This document shows, piece after piece, positions 54,667 through 62,546 of a stretch of DNA of 64,000 bases. The position numbers and the translations under genes are program-made. This stretch comes from Pseudarthrobacter sp. NS4 (GTDB lineage Bacteria > Actinomycetota > Actinomycetes > Actinomycetales > Micrococcaceae), in NCBI RefSeq assembly GCF_024758005.1, contig NZ_CP103288.1:310001-374000 (forward strand). Reading direction: 5' to 3'. Numbering within the stretch: position 1 is the stretch's first letter; the number at the start of each line of letters is the position of its first letter. The notes under the pieces are model-generated. The model was not told the origin of the DNA, searched no databases, and worked only from the letters and a program-made list of their open reading frames with translations.

Positions 54667-55098
54667 CTACACATGGTGCAGGCACCTCGTCGCGACGCCC
54701 CAGATTGTCAGCTCCGAGAGGGCGGTCACGTTGATGTCCGGATATTTCGGGTTCTCAGCCTGCAGCACAACGCCGGAGGCAGTAAGGCGCAAGCGCTTCA
54801 CGGTCAGTTCCCCATCCAGTACGGCGATGACCACCGAGCCGTCCTTGGGTTCGAGTGCCCTGTTCACGATCAGTTCATCACCATCACTGATTCCGGCCCC
54901 CTCCATGGAGTCTCCCGTCACGCGGACCACGAATGTGCTGGTGATGTCCTTGATCAGGTACGCGTTCAGATCAATGCGGCCATCAAAGTAGTCCTGCGCG
55001 GGCGACGGAAACCCGGCAGCGACCGCCACAGGAGAGATCAGAACCGAGAACAACGAGGCGCCCGCATCTATCACGCGGGGACCGACAACAACGCCCAC
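54667..55098 (-). CDS. umuD: UmuD-like self-cleaving SOS protein
   Basis: S24-family protein of 143 aa. The autocleavage site is Ala28-Gly29 (VAVAAGFPSPAQDY), nucleophile Ser64 (RVTGDSMEGAGISDGD) and Lys101 (LDGELTVKRL); these are offset by four from Cys24-Gly25, Ser60 and Lys97 of E. coli UmuD. After RecA-stimulated cleavage, UmuD' would join UmuC. GTG start. The LexA-like site 55112-55127 ends 14 nt upstream. Confidence 0.93.
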   Translation of the reverse strand: MGVVVGPRVIDAGASLFSVLISPVAVAAGFPSPAQDYFDGRIDLNAYLIKDITSTFVVRVTGDSMEGAGISDGDELIVNRALEPKDGSVVIAVLDGELTVKRLRLTASGVVLQAENPKYPDINVTALSELTIWGVATRCLHHV

Positions 55099-55111
55099 AA
55101 CACACCCTTAT

Positions 55112-55127
55112 TCGAAAATATGTTCGA
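55112..55127 (-). promoter_or_regulatory. LexA-like SOS box before umuDC
   Basis: TCGAAAATATGTTCGA, one mismatch from the Gram-positive/actinobacterial pattern CGAAC-N4-GTTCG. It is placed to block the umuDC promoter. Confidence 0.78.
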
Positions 55128-55192
55128 TTCATTCAGTGTAACGCCGGGCGCCGACAACGCGACCTCTTTGCTAAGGCAATGCCGCCGGCGTT

Positions 55193-55729
55193 CTACTCGT
55201 TGACGAGGACGGGTACGCCTACCGCCGCCGAAACGGCCCGGGCTCTTAGATCGGCCGGCACCGGGATGTTGAACTCTTCATCTTCTTCAGACGGTCCCGA
55301 ATGGTTATGGTCTTCGCTGCCGAGATGGTGCACAAACCGGGCAGAGCCAAGGAAGTTACCGCGGTCATCATAGAACCCGGCGAGTACCTGGAGTTCGAGC
55401 AACTCGCTGGCATCACTGGTGACTCTGATTGCCCCGGTGGCCGACGATCCATCGAAACCCGAGTTTTCGAACACAAACCTGTCATCGAACGGGCCCTGGA
55501 CCTGGAGGATCTGGCCCGGGGACGGCCGGACTGCCTGGAGTTCGGCCAGGTCAGGTTCACCCTCGGCAGCGGGCAGGCCGGGGAAGGTTGTCTTAGCTGC
55601 GGCAGCGGGCGGGACGTCATCGCCGGGCACAGGGGCAGAACCCCGTCCGCCCAGGACGACGTAGGCGAGTACTGCCACTGACACAGCAACGAGGGTTGCG
55701 GTCAGGAGAATCCGGAATCTGCGGTTCAT
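55193..55729 (-). CDS. Secreted or membrane-anchored hypothetical protein
   Basis: Protein of 178 aa. An N-terminal basic/hydrophobic segment (RRFRILLTATLVAVSVAVLAYVVLG) is a signal anchor. It is followed by a Pro/Ala-rich linker, then a beta-rich domain (GQILQVQGPFDDRFVFENSG, TSDASELLELQVLAGFYDDRGNFLGSARFVHH) and an acidic His-containing stretch (HNHSGPSEEDEEF). ATG 55729 is preferred to an in-frame start 36 nt upstream. It lies 44 nt downstream of the alkaline phosphatase gene in the same direction, suggesting an operon. No family recognised. Confidence 0.72.
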   Translation of the reverse strand: MNRRFRILLTATLVAVSVAVLAYVVLGGRGSAPVPGDDVPPAAAAKTTFPGLPAAEGEPDLAELQAVRPSPGQILQVQGPFDDRFVFENSGFDGSSATGAIRVTSDASELLELQVLAGFYDDRGNFLGSARFVHHLGSEDHNHSGPSEEDEEFNIPVPADLRARAVSAAVGVPVLVNE

Positions 55730-55773
55730 GGTGTTCCCTTCGGCCACTCTGCAGTAACAGTTCACCCGAAGGG

Positions 55774-57309
55774 TCAGCGCAGGAGGCGCAGTGCCTTACC
55801 TGCGATGTCGAACAGGTCAGTGTTGTCCACGCTGCCCTGCAACTGTTCCGAGCCCGGGCCGCAGGCGTAAACGGGCACATCCGCGCCGGTGTGGTTTCCG
55901 GAGGCGTAGGCCAGCCAGAGACTGGCGTCCTTGGACCCATCCTTAACCTCAGGCGGGTCATCCGGCGTCCGGAAGGTGGCGGGGCCGAAGTTTTTCGGGT
56001 CCGTTGCGCCTCCACCGTTGCTGGCACCCGTTGAACGGTCCGGGTCCTTGGAGTTTCCGTCACGCCGGATCGGGGTGGAGTTATTGGCGGCGTTCCTGGA
56101 ATCAACGTTGATGGGAGGGCCGGCTGCTTCGGCGTTGGTGAAGGTGCCCTTTTCGATGATGTTGAAGCCCCCGGTTTCGTGGTCTGCGGTAACAATGACC
56201 AGGGTATTGCCGTCCTTCTTGGCGAAGTCCAAGGCTGCGGCCACGGCGTCGTCGAAGGCTTTGACTTCCCCGAGTGTTTGGGCCGCATCGTTGTCGTGGG
56301 AGCGTTTGTCGATCAAGGCGCCTTCAACCTGCAGGTAAAAACCCTTGCCGTTCGTTTTCTGGTCCAGCAGCTCAATGGCTTTCTTTGTCATCTCCGACAG
56401 GGAGGGCTCCTTCGCCTCCGGATCTTCCGGGTTGTCCAGCTTGGCTTTTTCGACGGTCAGGTTTCCCTTGTTGAACAAGCCAAAGACCTTTTCCCCCGCT
56501 GCAAAGTTCAAGTCGGCGCGGGTGGCGGGGATCTGGCTGGAGACCGAACCCAGGATCGAGTAGCCCTGCTCCTTCAGTTCGGTTTCATCCGACGCATCGA
56601 AGCGGGCCATGCCGCCGCCCAGAATGACGTCCGCGGTGCCGTTACGGGCAATCTGGTCTGCGATCGGGGTCACCCGCACATCACTGGTAGGCAACGGTTT
56701 GCCGGTGATCCCGGTGTCCTGGCACGCGTCGGCCGAGTAGTCGGGTCCCTGGCAGCCGCGGGACAGGACGTGGCTCATCTGCCCGGCCGGCGTTGCGTCG
56801 GTGACTTCGGCAGTGGAGACATTGCCGGTGCGGTAGCCGGCCTGCTTGGCCAACTCCATGATCGTCGGCACCACAGCCCCCTGGGGGTCCACTCCGATGG
56901 CGGCATTGTAGGTTTTCACCCCAGTGGCAAAGGCCGTGGCTGCCGCGGAGGAATCTGTGACCGGCTCCGGCCTGAAGTTGTCCTGCCCAGGCTGGCCGGA
57001 CTTTTTCTCCACGGCGTAGGTACTGACCGAACCATGCGCCGGGAGGGTTTCCATCACCAGCTTGCCCTCCGCCCCGTAGAAGCGCTCCCTCGCCGCAGTG
57101 ACATGAGTGCGGCCCATGCCGTCACCGAGCAGGTAGATAACGTTCTTGGCCCTGGTCTGGTGCAGTGCTGCAGGTGCCGGCCGGATGGCGGCGAACACCG
57201 CGTACGAGACCAGCCCGGTTACCACGACGACTCCCAGGATGATCCAGACAATCCCGGGTATTCTTCGTGCCGGGCCAGCGGGGGTGATGGCGGGTGGAGC
57301 GTTCGTCAT
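55774..57309 (-). CDS. phoA: Alkaline phosphatase (PhoA family)
   Basis: Zinc/magnesium phosphomonoesterase of 511 aa, membrane-anchored outside the cell by an N-terminal helix (about 20-42, IVWIILGVVVVTGLVSYAVF). The metal-binding Asp63 is in YLLGDGMGRTHV. The nucleophile is Ser120 in PVTDSSAAATAFATGVKT, matching DSA of E. coli PhoA. Further zinc ligands are in GALIDKRSHDND, VTADHETGGFN and GNHTGADVPVYACG. It scavenges phosphate from organic esters. I see no obvious Pho box upstream. Confidence 0.94.
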   Translation of the reverse strand: MTNAPPAITPAGPARRIPGIVWIILGVVVVTGLVSYAVFAAIRPAPAALHQTRAKNVIYLLGDGMGRTHVTAARERFYGAEGKLVMETLPAHGSVSTYAVEKKSGQPGQDNFRPEPVTDSSAAATAFATGVKTYNAAIGVDPQGAVVPTIMELAKQAGYRTGNVSTAEVTDATPAGQMSHVLSRGCQGPDYSADACQDTGITGKPLPTSDVRVTPIADQIARNGTADVILGGGMARFDASDETELKEQGYSILGSVSSQIPATRADLNFAAGEKVFGLFNKGNLTVEKAKLDNPEDPEAKEPSLSEMTKKAIELLDQKTNGKGFYLQVEGALIDKRSHDNDAAQTLGEVKAFDDAVAAALDFAKKDGNTLVIVTADHETGGFNIIEKGTFTNAEAAGPPINVDSRNAANNSTPIRRDGNSKDPDRSTGASNGGGATDPKNFGPATFRTPDDPPEVKDGSKDASLWLAYASGNHTGADVPVYACGPGSEQLQGSVDNTDLFDIAGKALRLLR

Positions 57310-57497
57310 CGGTGGCTGCTTTCTCAGTCAGGGGTCCCTAAGCCTGCGACCAGTTTGTAGACACCCTAGAAAGCAGTAAGGCGTGACGAAAGCGCTTTTA
57401 TCCATCCCTGTGGTTTATTAGGCAAATCTTGAGACGCGACGTCCAAGCCTTCTTGAGGGGTCTTCCTGAAGCGTTCGTCCGGTGGGACGATGCCCTT

Positions 57498-57791
57498 ATG
57501 AGCAATGACCCCAGCGGAAAGCAGCAGCGGGACAATGGCCCCCACCTGCACGCGCACGCGGCGCCCACAACCCAGCAGATCAGGACCGTGGGCCAGCGCC
57601 GGCGGGAAGCAGAGGAAAAGCTGGAGCATCACCTGGCTGAAGCGCGGCATAAGAGCGAATCGGACCGGGCCGCTGGCCTGGATGCCGGCAGCGCGAAAAC
57701 CGGCCCCGGGAATGCTGGCCCCGTTCCGCCTGAGGAGGACAACGACATACCGGCTGCCGGCGGACCCGCGGATCGGGCTGACGACGGTTGA
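57498..57791 (+). CDS. Small hypothetical protein, charged/disordered (97 aa)
   Basis: Hydrophilic protein of 97 residues beginning MSNDPSGKQQRDNGPHLHAH. A helical charged middle (IRTVGQRRREAEEKLEHHLAEARHKSE) is followed by a disordered Gly/Pro/Ala/Asp tail. GGTGGGA precedes the ATG. No domain recognised. Confidence 0.6.
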   Translation: MSNDPSGKQQRDNGPHLHAHAAPTTQQIRTVGQRRREAEEKLEHHLAEARHKSESDRAAGLDAGSAKTGPGNAGPVPPEEDNDIPAAGGPADRADDG

Positions 57792-57794
57792 TGC

Positions 57795-58061
57795 CTACGG
57801 TTGCACGGAATCAAAGAACCGGTAGTGGGGGCCCGGCTCCTCGGTCTCGGCCTCGCGGGATTTCATGCGGATGAAGTCTATGTCCTGCTGGCAGAGGGTG
57901 GTCTCGCCGTGGGGGTCGTCGTTGGTCGCTTCCTTCGTGGCCACACTGATCTCCGCTGACAAGGTGCGTGGAAGGATCAGGCAGCCGGGGTTGTCAAGGA
58001 GCCACTGCGTCACGGAGAGTGGAAGCCGGTCCCATTGGTCGCGGAGGTGGACGTCGGTCAT
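57795..58061 (-). CDS. Small hypothetical protein (88 aa)
   Basis: Protein of 88 residues with a GAAAGG ribosome-binding site 6 nt before the ATG. It reads MTDVHLRDQWDRLPLSVTQW, then a PGCLILPRTL block and a HGETTLCQQDIDFIRMKSRE segment. It looks like a conserved actinobacterial hypothetical; no function can be assigned. Its 3' end nearly meets the convergent gene at 57498. Confidence 0.68.
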   Translation of the reverse strand: MTDVHLRDQWDRLPLSVTQWLLDNPGCLILPRTLSAEISVATKEATNDDPHGETTLCQQDIDFIRMKSREAETEEPGPHYRFFDSVQP

Positions 58062-58357
58062 GATGTGCCTTTCAGGGGCTTTGGATGCCTCGCGGAAACT
58101 TTGCAGCCACGGTGCTGCAGGAGAGGCCGGCTCATTATTCGGGGAACCGGATGTCCAGTCACGACGTCCCGACGTCCCCTGAGTCTACGCGCCAAGGGCA
58201 CGTACCGGTCTGAAAGCCCGCAATGAATTTGCCGCTTGGAACATTGCCTAAGGAGAGGCAGATCCGCCCCGGCACCAGCAGTTGATACTCCTTAAGCCTC
58301 GGTGCTTCATTGGAAGGTAGCCCGGGAGGGCACCGCCGCCAACCCACGTAAACTGGC
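58062..58357. other. Intergenic region, no gene seen
   Basis: About 296 bp between divergent genes. I see no ORF with coding character, no operator-like palindrome and no RNA gene; it should hold the promoters of both neighbours. Confidence 0.5.
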
Positions 58358-59179
58358 ATGATGCGGTTGGTAGCAAGCGATATAGACGGAACAATCCTCG
58401 GACACGACGGAAAAATCAGCGACCGTACCATCCGCGCCTTCCATGCCTGCCGGGACGCCGGCGTTGAACTCGTCTTCGTGACCGGACGGCCGCCGCGCTG
58501 GTTGCATCCGCTGCAGGACCAGCTGGGGCACACCGGACGCGTGATCTGCTCCAACGGCGCCGTGGTCTGGGACCTCGAGGCGGACCGGCTGGTCTCCGCC
58601 CGCACTCTCACCATCGACGCCGTGCTGGAGATCCGCAGCATCATCAAGAAACTGCGTCCGGCCGCCCTCTTCGCAGCCGAAACGCTGACCGGATTCCACC
58701 TCGAACCCGGTTTCATCGAGAACGGCTCCCGTGAACTGCTGTCAGAGTTCACCCCGGCGCCGCTCGCGGAAACCCTCGTTGCCGATGATGCCGTGGTGAA
58801 GTTCCTCGCCATCGTCCGGGAGGGCACGCCGGACGACTTCCTCGCCGAGGTGCGCCCCGCCGTCGGGCATCTCGCGGCAGCCACGCACTCCTCGCCGGGC
58901 GTCGCCATGCTCGAACTCTCCCTGCCTGGCGTTAACAAGGCCGTGACGCTGGCCGAATACGCCCTGGCGCTCGGAGTCGATGCCTCCGAGGTGGTGGCGT
59001 TCGGCGACATGCCCAACGATATCGAGATGCTCCGCTGGGCCGGCCACGGATACGCGATGGCCAGCGGACACCCGGAGGCCATCGAGGCTGCCGGACAGCA
59101 GGCGCCGCATTTTGACGACGACGGCGTGGCCCAGGTTTTGGAGGAACGGCTCGCCTCGCTGGGCGCGCGGCAGCCCTGA
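58358..59179 (+). CDS. HAD-superfamily hydrolase, Cof subfamily
   Basis: Phosphatase of 273 aa, type IIB HAD. Motif I is VASDIDGTIL with nucleophile Asp8 and acid Asp10, motif II is FVTGRPPRW, motif III includes the lysine in NKAVTLAEYALALG, and motif IV is VVAFGDMPNDIEML. An alpha/beta cap lies between motifs II and III. It dephosphorylates sugar phosphates or similar metabolites; the exact substrate is unknown. Confidence 0.92.
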   Translation: MMRLVASDIDGTILGHDGKISDRTIRAFHACRDAGVELVFVTGRPPRWLHPLQDQLGHTGRVICSNGAVVWDLEADRLVSARTLTIDAVLEIRSIIKKLRPAALFAAETLTGFHLEPGFIENGSRELLSEFTPAPLAETLVADDAVVKFLAIVREGTPDDFLAEVRPAVGHLAAATHSSPGVAMLELSLPGVNKAVTLAEYALALGVDASEVVAFGDMPNDIEMLRWAGHGYAMASGHPEAIEAAGQQAPHFDDDGVAQVLEERLASLGARQP

Positions 59180-59284
59180 TTCCCGCCGCCGTATTCGCAG
59201 CTGGCGCACACCTGGCGTTCATCTTTGCTCCGTACCGTGGGGTCCGGAGAGCAAACTCCTCTCCTGCTGGACTAAGGGGTAAAG

Positions 59285-59533
59285 ATGGCAAAGAACGTCA
59301 AGCACCAAACAGCCGATGCGCCGCTGCGCAGGGCAACGCCCGCACCGCACTGGAAGCAGCTGCGGCAGGGCGACCGCGTCCGCGTCCTCATTTCGCCCGG
59401 TTTCGAGACCGGCGGTCTGGTGGACGCCATCACCCCTGACAACACGGTGGTGTGGGTCAATCTCGACGGCGGCCGCGGCCGTACCCTGCTGCACTGCGGC
59501 GACGGCGTCGAAATCCTCCCGCACGAGGACTAG
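59285..59533 (+). CDS. Small hypothetical protein (82 aa)
   Basis: Basic, beta-rich protein of 82 residues (QLRQGDRVRVLISPGFETGGLVDAITPDNTVVWVNLDGGRGR) resembling a small SH3-like/KOW-type barrel. Preceded by AAGGGG before the ATG. Function unknown. It lies between a HAD hydrolase and a glycerophosphodiesterase, all on the plus strand. Confidence 0.72.
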   Translation: MAKNVKHQTADAPLRRATPAPHWKQLRQGDRVRVLISPGFETGGLVDAITPDNTVVWVNLDGGRGRTLLHCGDGVEILPHED

Positions 59534-59588
59534 CGCCGCGCTCGCCGGCGGACGGCCGGGGCCCGGGAGGCTCGGGTACGCTCGCACT

Positions 59589-60413
59589 GTGAGCCTGCCG
59601 TACTTCGCCAACCCGGATGCCGCCGGGAACCAGTTGCCTGTCGCGATGGCGCACCGCGGCTTTTCCGGCGAGGGCCTGGAAAACTCCATGCCGGCGTTCC
59701 GCGCCGCCGTCGGCCTCGGCTACCGGTACCTGGAAACGGACGTGCGCACTACTTCCGACGGCGTGCTGCTCCTCTTCCACGATGCCACGCTGGACCGGGT
59801 GACCGACGGCAAGGGGAAGGTGTCCGGGCGGTCCGCGGCGGAGGTCTCGAAGGCCCGCATCGGCGGCCGCGAGCCGATACCGACCTTCGACGAACTGATC
59901 GCCGAATTCCGCGGCGTCCGGCTTAACCTGGATGTCAAAGACTGGAACTCGGTCGGCAGTACCGCCGCCGCCATCGAACGCCACCAGGTGCATGACCGGG
60001 TGCTGGTGACCAGCTTTTCGGACCGGCGACGGCGGGCGGTCCTGAAGCTGCTCAGCCGTCCGGTGGCTGCATCCGCCGGCGTCGTGTCCATCGCCCTCTT
60101 CACGCTGTTGGGCCCGGTGCTGCCCGGCCCCGTTTTTCGGCGGCTGATGCGGCCCATTCTGCGCGACGTCCAAGCACTCCAGGTTCCGGTCCGGCGCGGC
60201 TTCATCAGAGTTGTTACGCCCGGCTCCATCCGGCGCGCACATGCCCTGGGGCTGGTGGTGCACGTCTGGACAGTCAACGATCCCACCGAGATGCGCCGCC
60301 TCCTGGAGCTCGGCGTTGACGGCATCGTCACCGACCGTGCCGACCTGCTCCGCGAGGTGCTGACCGGGCGCGGCGAGTGGCCCGGAGGGCCGCCCGCCCA
60401 GCCTTATTCCTGA
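59589..60413 (+). CDS. Glycerophosphodiester phosphodiesterase
   Basis: TIM-barrel enzyme of 274 aa hydrolysing glycerophosphodiesters to glycerol-3-phosphate. The catalytic blocks are MAHRGFSGEGLENSMPAF (His-Arg and Glu-Asn), YLETDVRTTSDGVLLLFHDATLDRVTDG (metal Glu, Asp and His) and LNLDVKDW; VHVWTVNDPTEMRRLLELGVDGIVTDRADLL closes the barrel. GTG 59589 gives the standard N-terminus. With phoA nearby it would add to phosphate or glycerol scavenging, though no shared control is visible. Confidence 0.93.
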   Translation: MSLPYFANPDAAGNQLPVAMAHRGFSGEGLENSMPAFRAAVGLGYRYLETDVRTTSDGVLLLFHDATLDRVTDGKGKVSGRSAAEVSKARIGGREPIPTFDELIAEFRGVRLNLDVKDWNSVGSTAAAIERHQVHDRVLVTSFSDRRRRAVLKLLSRPVAASAGVVSIALFTLLGPVLPGPVFRRLMRPILRDVQALQVPVRRGFIRVVTPGSIRRAHALGLVVHVWTVNDPTEMRRLLELGVDGIVTDRADLLREVLTGRGEWPGGPPAQPYS

Positions 60414-60421
60414 ACCAGGTC

Positions 60422-60868
60422 CTAACCCCTCCCGGTGCTGGTGGACGGGTCCTGGTCTCCCTCCGAAGGGTCTGCGCGCAACTCGTCCGGATTGCTCTCC
60501 GGCAGGCCGCCCGGGCCCCGGACGCCACTGGGAGCACCCTGCAAACCACCAGCAGGGGCAGCAGCATCCCTTGCCGTGCCGTCGTCACCACTGGCTTCCT
60601 CGGCCCTGTCATTGTCGGTCTCGTCCACGTCTCCGCCAAAGGGGTTTTCGGACACCGGCGCGGGCGCGGCTCCGGTCTTGAGTCCCGGTGCTTTCTGCTT
60701 CTCGGCCTCCATTGCGTTGGAGCCCTCGCTAATGGAGGAGTGGACCTCCACGTCGTCATTGGGGTCCGTGGGGTCGGGAACATTCAGCTTCTCCGTTGGC
60801 TTGGATGTCCCCGCCAGGTCCTCCATGGCGTTTTCTGCTGCCTTGCCGATGCTGTCGCCGATTCCCAT
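60422..60868 (-). CDS. Acidic, mostly disordered hypothetical protein
   Basis: Protein of 148 aa. The first 25 residues (MGIGDSIGKAAENAMEDLAG) could form an amphipathic helix like the start of CsbD-type stress proteins; the remainder is rich in Asp, Glu, Pro, Gly and Ser and predicted disordered. GGAGGAGCAGTC precedes ATG 60868. Such proteins often appear under general-stress control in actinobacteria; function unknown. Confidence 0.68.
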   Translation of the reverse strand: MGIGDSIGKAAENAMEDLAGTSKPTEKLNVPDPTDPNDDVEVHSSISEGSNAMEAEKQKAPGLKTGAAPAPVSENPFGGDVDETDNDRAEEASGDDGTARDAAAPAGGLQGAPSGVRGPGGLPESNPDELRADPSEGDQDPSTSTGRG

Positions 60869-61003
60869 GACTGCTCCTCCGTGACATTGTGTGCCGGGCA
60901 CTCCGGCGGCTGCCCTGCTCTACCCTTCCAGAATTATCAGCATGCTTACAATTAGTCCAGAGCTGGGGCAAAGAACCGCGGCCGGGCAGGAAGGACACGC
61001 ACG

Positions 61004-61237
61004 ATGAGCAGCTACCATCCGGAAAATGATCCCGCCAACCCTGATCAGCCGGGTAAGGCGCAGCCGGGGAGCCAAGCGGGTACGGGACTCACCGGAAGCA
61101 AGGACTCGGCAGGGACGCCGAACCCCGACCCTGCCGAAGGCAACGTCACGGGCCTGGAGCCCGGCGGGGGAGTCCCTCCGGGCGAGACACCCCCGGCCGA
61201 GGACCAGATGAGCGGGGACCAGGGGCACGAAGAATAA
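61004..61237 (+). CDS. DUF6480-like small disordered protein (77 aa)
   Basis: Protein of 77 residues lacking hydrophobic segments. It contains the characteristic TGLEPGGGVPPGETPPAEDQ block seen in DUF6480-type actinobacterial proteins, after a PNPDPAEGN run. No function is known. It is divergent from the disordered gene at 60422, 135 bp away. Confidence 0.7.
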   Translation: MSSYHPENDPANPDQPGKAQPGSQAGTGLTGSKDSAGTPNPDPAEGNVTGLEPGGGVPPGETPPAEDQMSGDQGHEE

Positions 61238-61306
61238 AGCTGGCCCAGCAAAAAGTCACAGCGGATTGGCGGGCGAACATGCCCGCCAGTCCGGTGTTGC
61301 TGAAGC

Positions 61307-62380
61307 CTAGACAAGCCCTTGGGGAGAGTCGGTTGGTTGCGGATCCCGGCTGGCCTGCTCGGCGCCCAGCTGCCGCTTGAGGCCGTCCACGTCCAGGCGG
61401 GTATTCCAGGAAGCCCAGTCCTTCGGCCGGACGGAGGGCCGGCCCAGGAGGTAACCCTGGCCGGCGTTGATTCCCAGTTCGGTGAGGACCTTCAGCTCGC
61501 CGACCGTTTCGATGCCCTCAGCAACCAGGGTGGTGCCGATCTGCTCGGTAAAGTCCACCAGGCAGGAGGCCAGCGCACGCTGGATTCCGTCATTGTCCAC
61601 ATCGCCAATGACGTCCCGGCCCACCTTCAGGAAGTCCGGCCGCAGGTGCACCATGCGGCTCAGTGCGCCGGCTCCTGAATGGGTATCGTCAACGGCGATC
61701 CGCAGGCCCTTGTCCCGCAACGGGTTGATGGCTGCAATGAACTGCGCGTACTCCTCATCCGCAATGGTTTCCGTCAGCTCCAGCACCACCCGGCCGATGG
61801 GAAGGTCGATGTGCTCGAACAACTCGGGCAGCCGCGGATCGAGGCATGACGTGGGCGAAATGTTCAGGGATACGAACAGATCCGCTGGAAGGTCCCTGGC
61901 GGCCGCTGCGGCCGATCCCAGCGCCGAGAACTCAAGGTTGGCGCCCAGGCCAACGGCTGCTGCCTCCGCAAACCACAGCTCGGCCCCCGCGCCGTCATCG
62001 CTGACAAAGCGCGACAGCGCCTCCACGCCCACCACGCTTTTTTCGGCAAGCCCGTAAATGGGCTGGAAAGCCGTCATCAGCATCTGGCTCTCAAGCAGGG
62101 CGCTGATTCGCGACATGCTGCGGATGGCATCGATTTGTTCAGCAAGCTTCGGTGGAATGGCCCGGGGCGTCAGGCGCATTTCCCTGGCGCTCTCCAAGGT
62201 CTCTACCGTATTTGCCTCGCTGCGGCGCGTCTCAAGGAGATATTCCAGCAGGGCCCGTTCCGGGACTCCCGGGTTCTCGTCAAGGCTTTTACTCAGGCGC
62301 TGACGAACGGCGGCCCCGGACGGATCCGTATCCGCCAACACCGCGGCAATGATTCCCCATGCCTGTACACGAACCGACAT
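61307..62380 (-). CDS. EAL-domain protein (c-di-GMP phosphodiesterase or sensor)
   Basis: Protein of 357 aa. An N-terminal helical region (1-100) is followed by an EAL domain: VVGVEALSRF (ExLxR), FVSLNISP (Asn), VLELTET (Glu), AVDDTHSGAGALSRM, FLKVGRDVI (Lys), VAEGIET (Glu) and GQGYLLGRP (Gln). The metal residues are kept, but loop 6, normally DDFGTG, is DDTHSG, and the usual LKID is LKVG. Loop 6 matters for dimer-dependent activity, so reduced catalysis or a binding role is possible. It would degrade or sense c-di-GMP. It is downstream of a GGDEF-EAL gene on the same strand. Confidence 0.88.
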   Translation of the reverse strand: MSVRVQAWGIIAAVLADTDPSGAAVRQRLSKSLDENPGVPERALLEYLLETRRSEANTVETLESAREMRLTPRAIPPKLAEQIDAIRSMSRISALLESQMLMTAFQPIYGLAEKSVVGVEALSRFVSDDGAGAELWFAEAAAVGLGANLEFSALGSAAAAARDLPADLFVSLNISPTSCLDPRLPELFEHIDLPIGRVVLELTETIADEEYAQFIAAINPLRDKGLRIAVDDTHSGAGALSRMVHLRPDFLKVGRDVIGDVDNDGIQRALASCLVDFTEQIGTTLVAEGIETVGELKVLTELGINAGQGYLLGRPSVRPKDWASWNTRLDVDGLKRQLGAEQASRDPQPTDSPQGLV

Positions 62381-62546
62381 TAGCTACGCCCCCAGTTGAC
62401 GAAGTAATGACCCATTGGCCCATTAATGTTCAATTTCTAAAACCTTTAAAATCCGGTGCTTCTTTTCATCGTTTACGCGGCGATGAAAATCAGACACCGC
62501 ACGATGATCGTATATCGCTGTGAACAAAAGCGCAGTACTTATGGCC
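62381..62546. other. Intergenic region between two c-di-GMP genes
   Basis: About 165 bp, notably AT-rich for this window (runs such as TCTAAAACCTTTAAAATCC). It probably contains the promoter of the EAL gene. No palindrome or terminator was evident. Confidence 0.5.

Noticed and set aside
57310..57420. Search for a Pho box upstream of phoA
   Set aside because: No pair of direct repeats of the expected kind was evident by eye.
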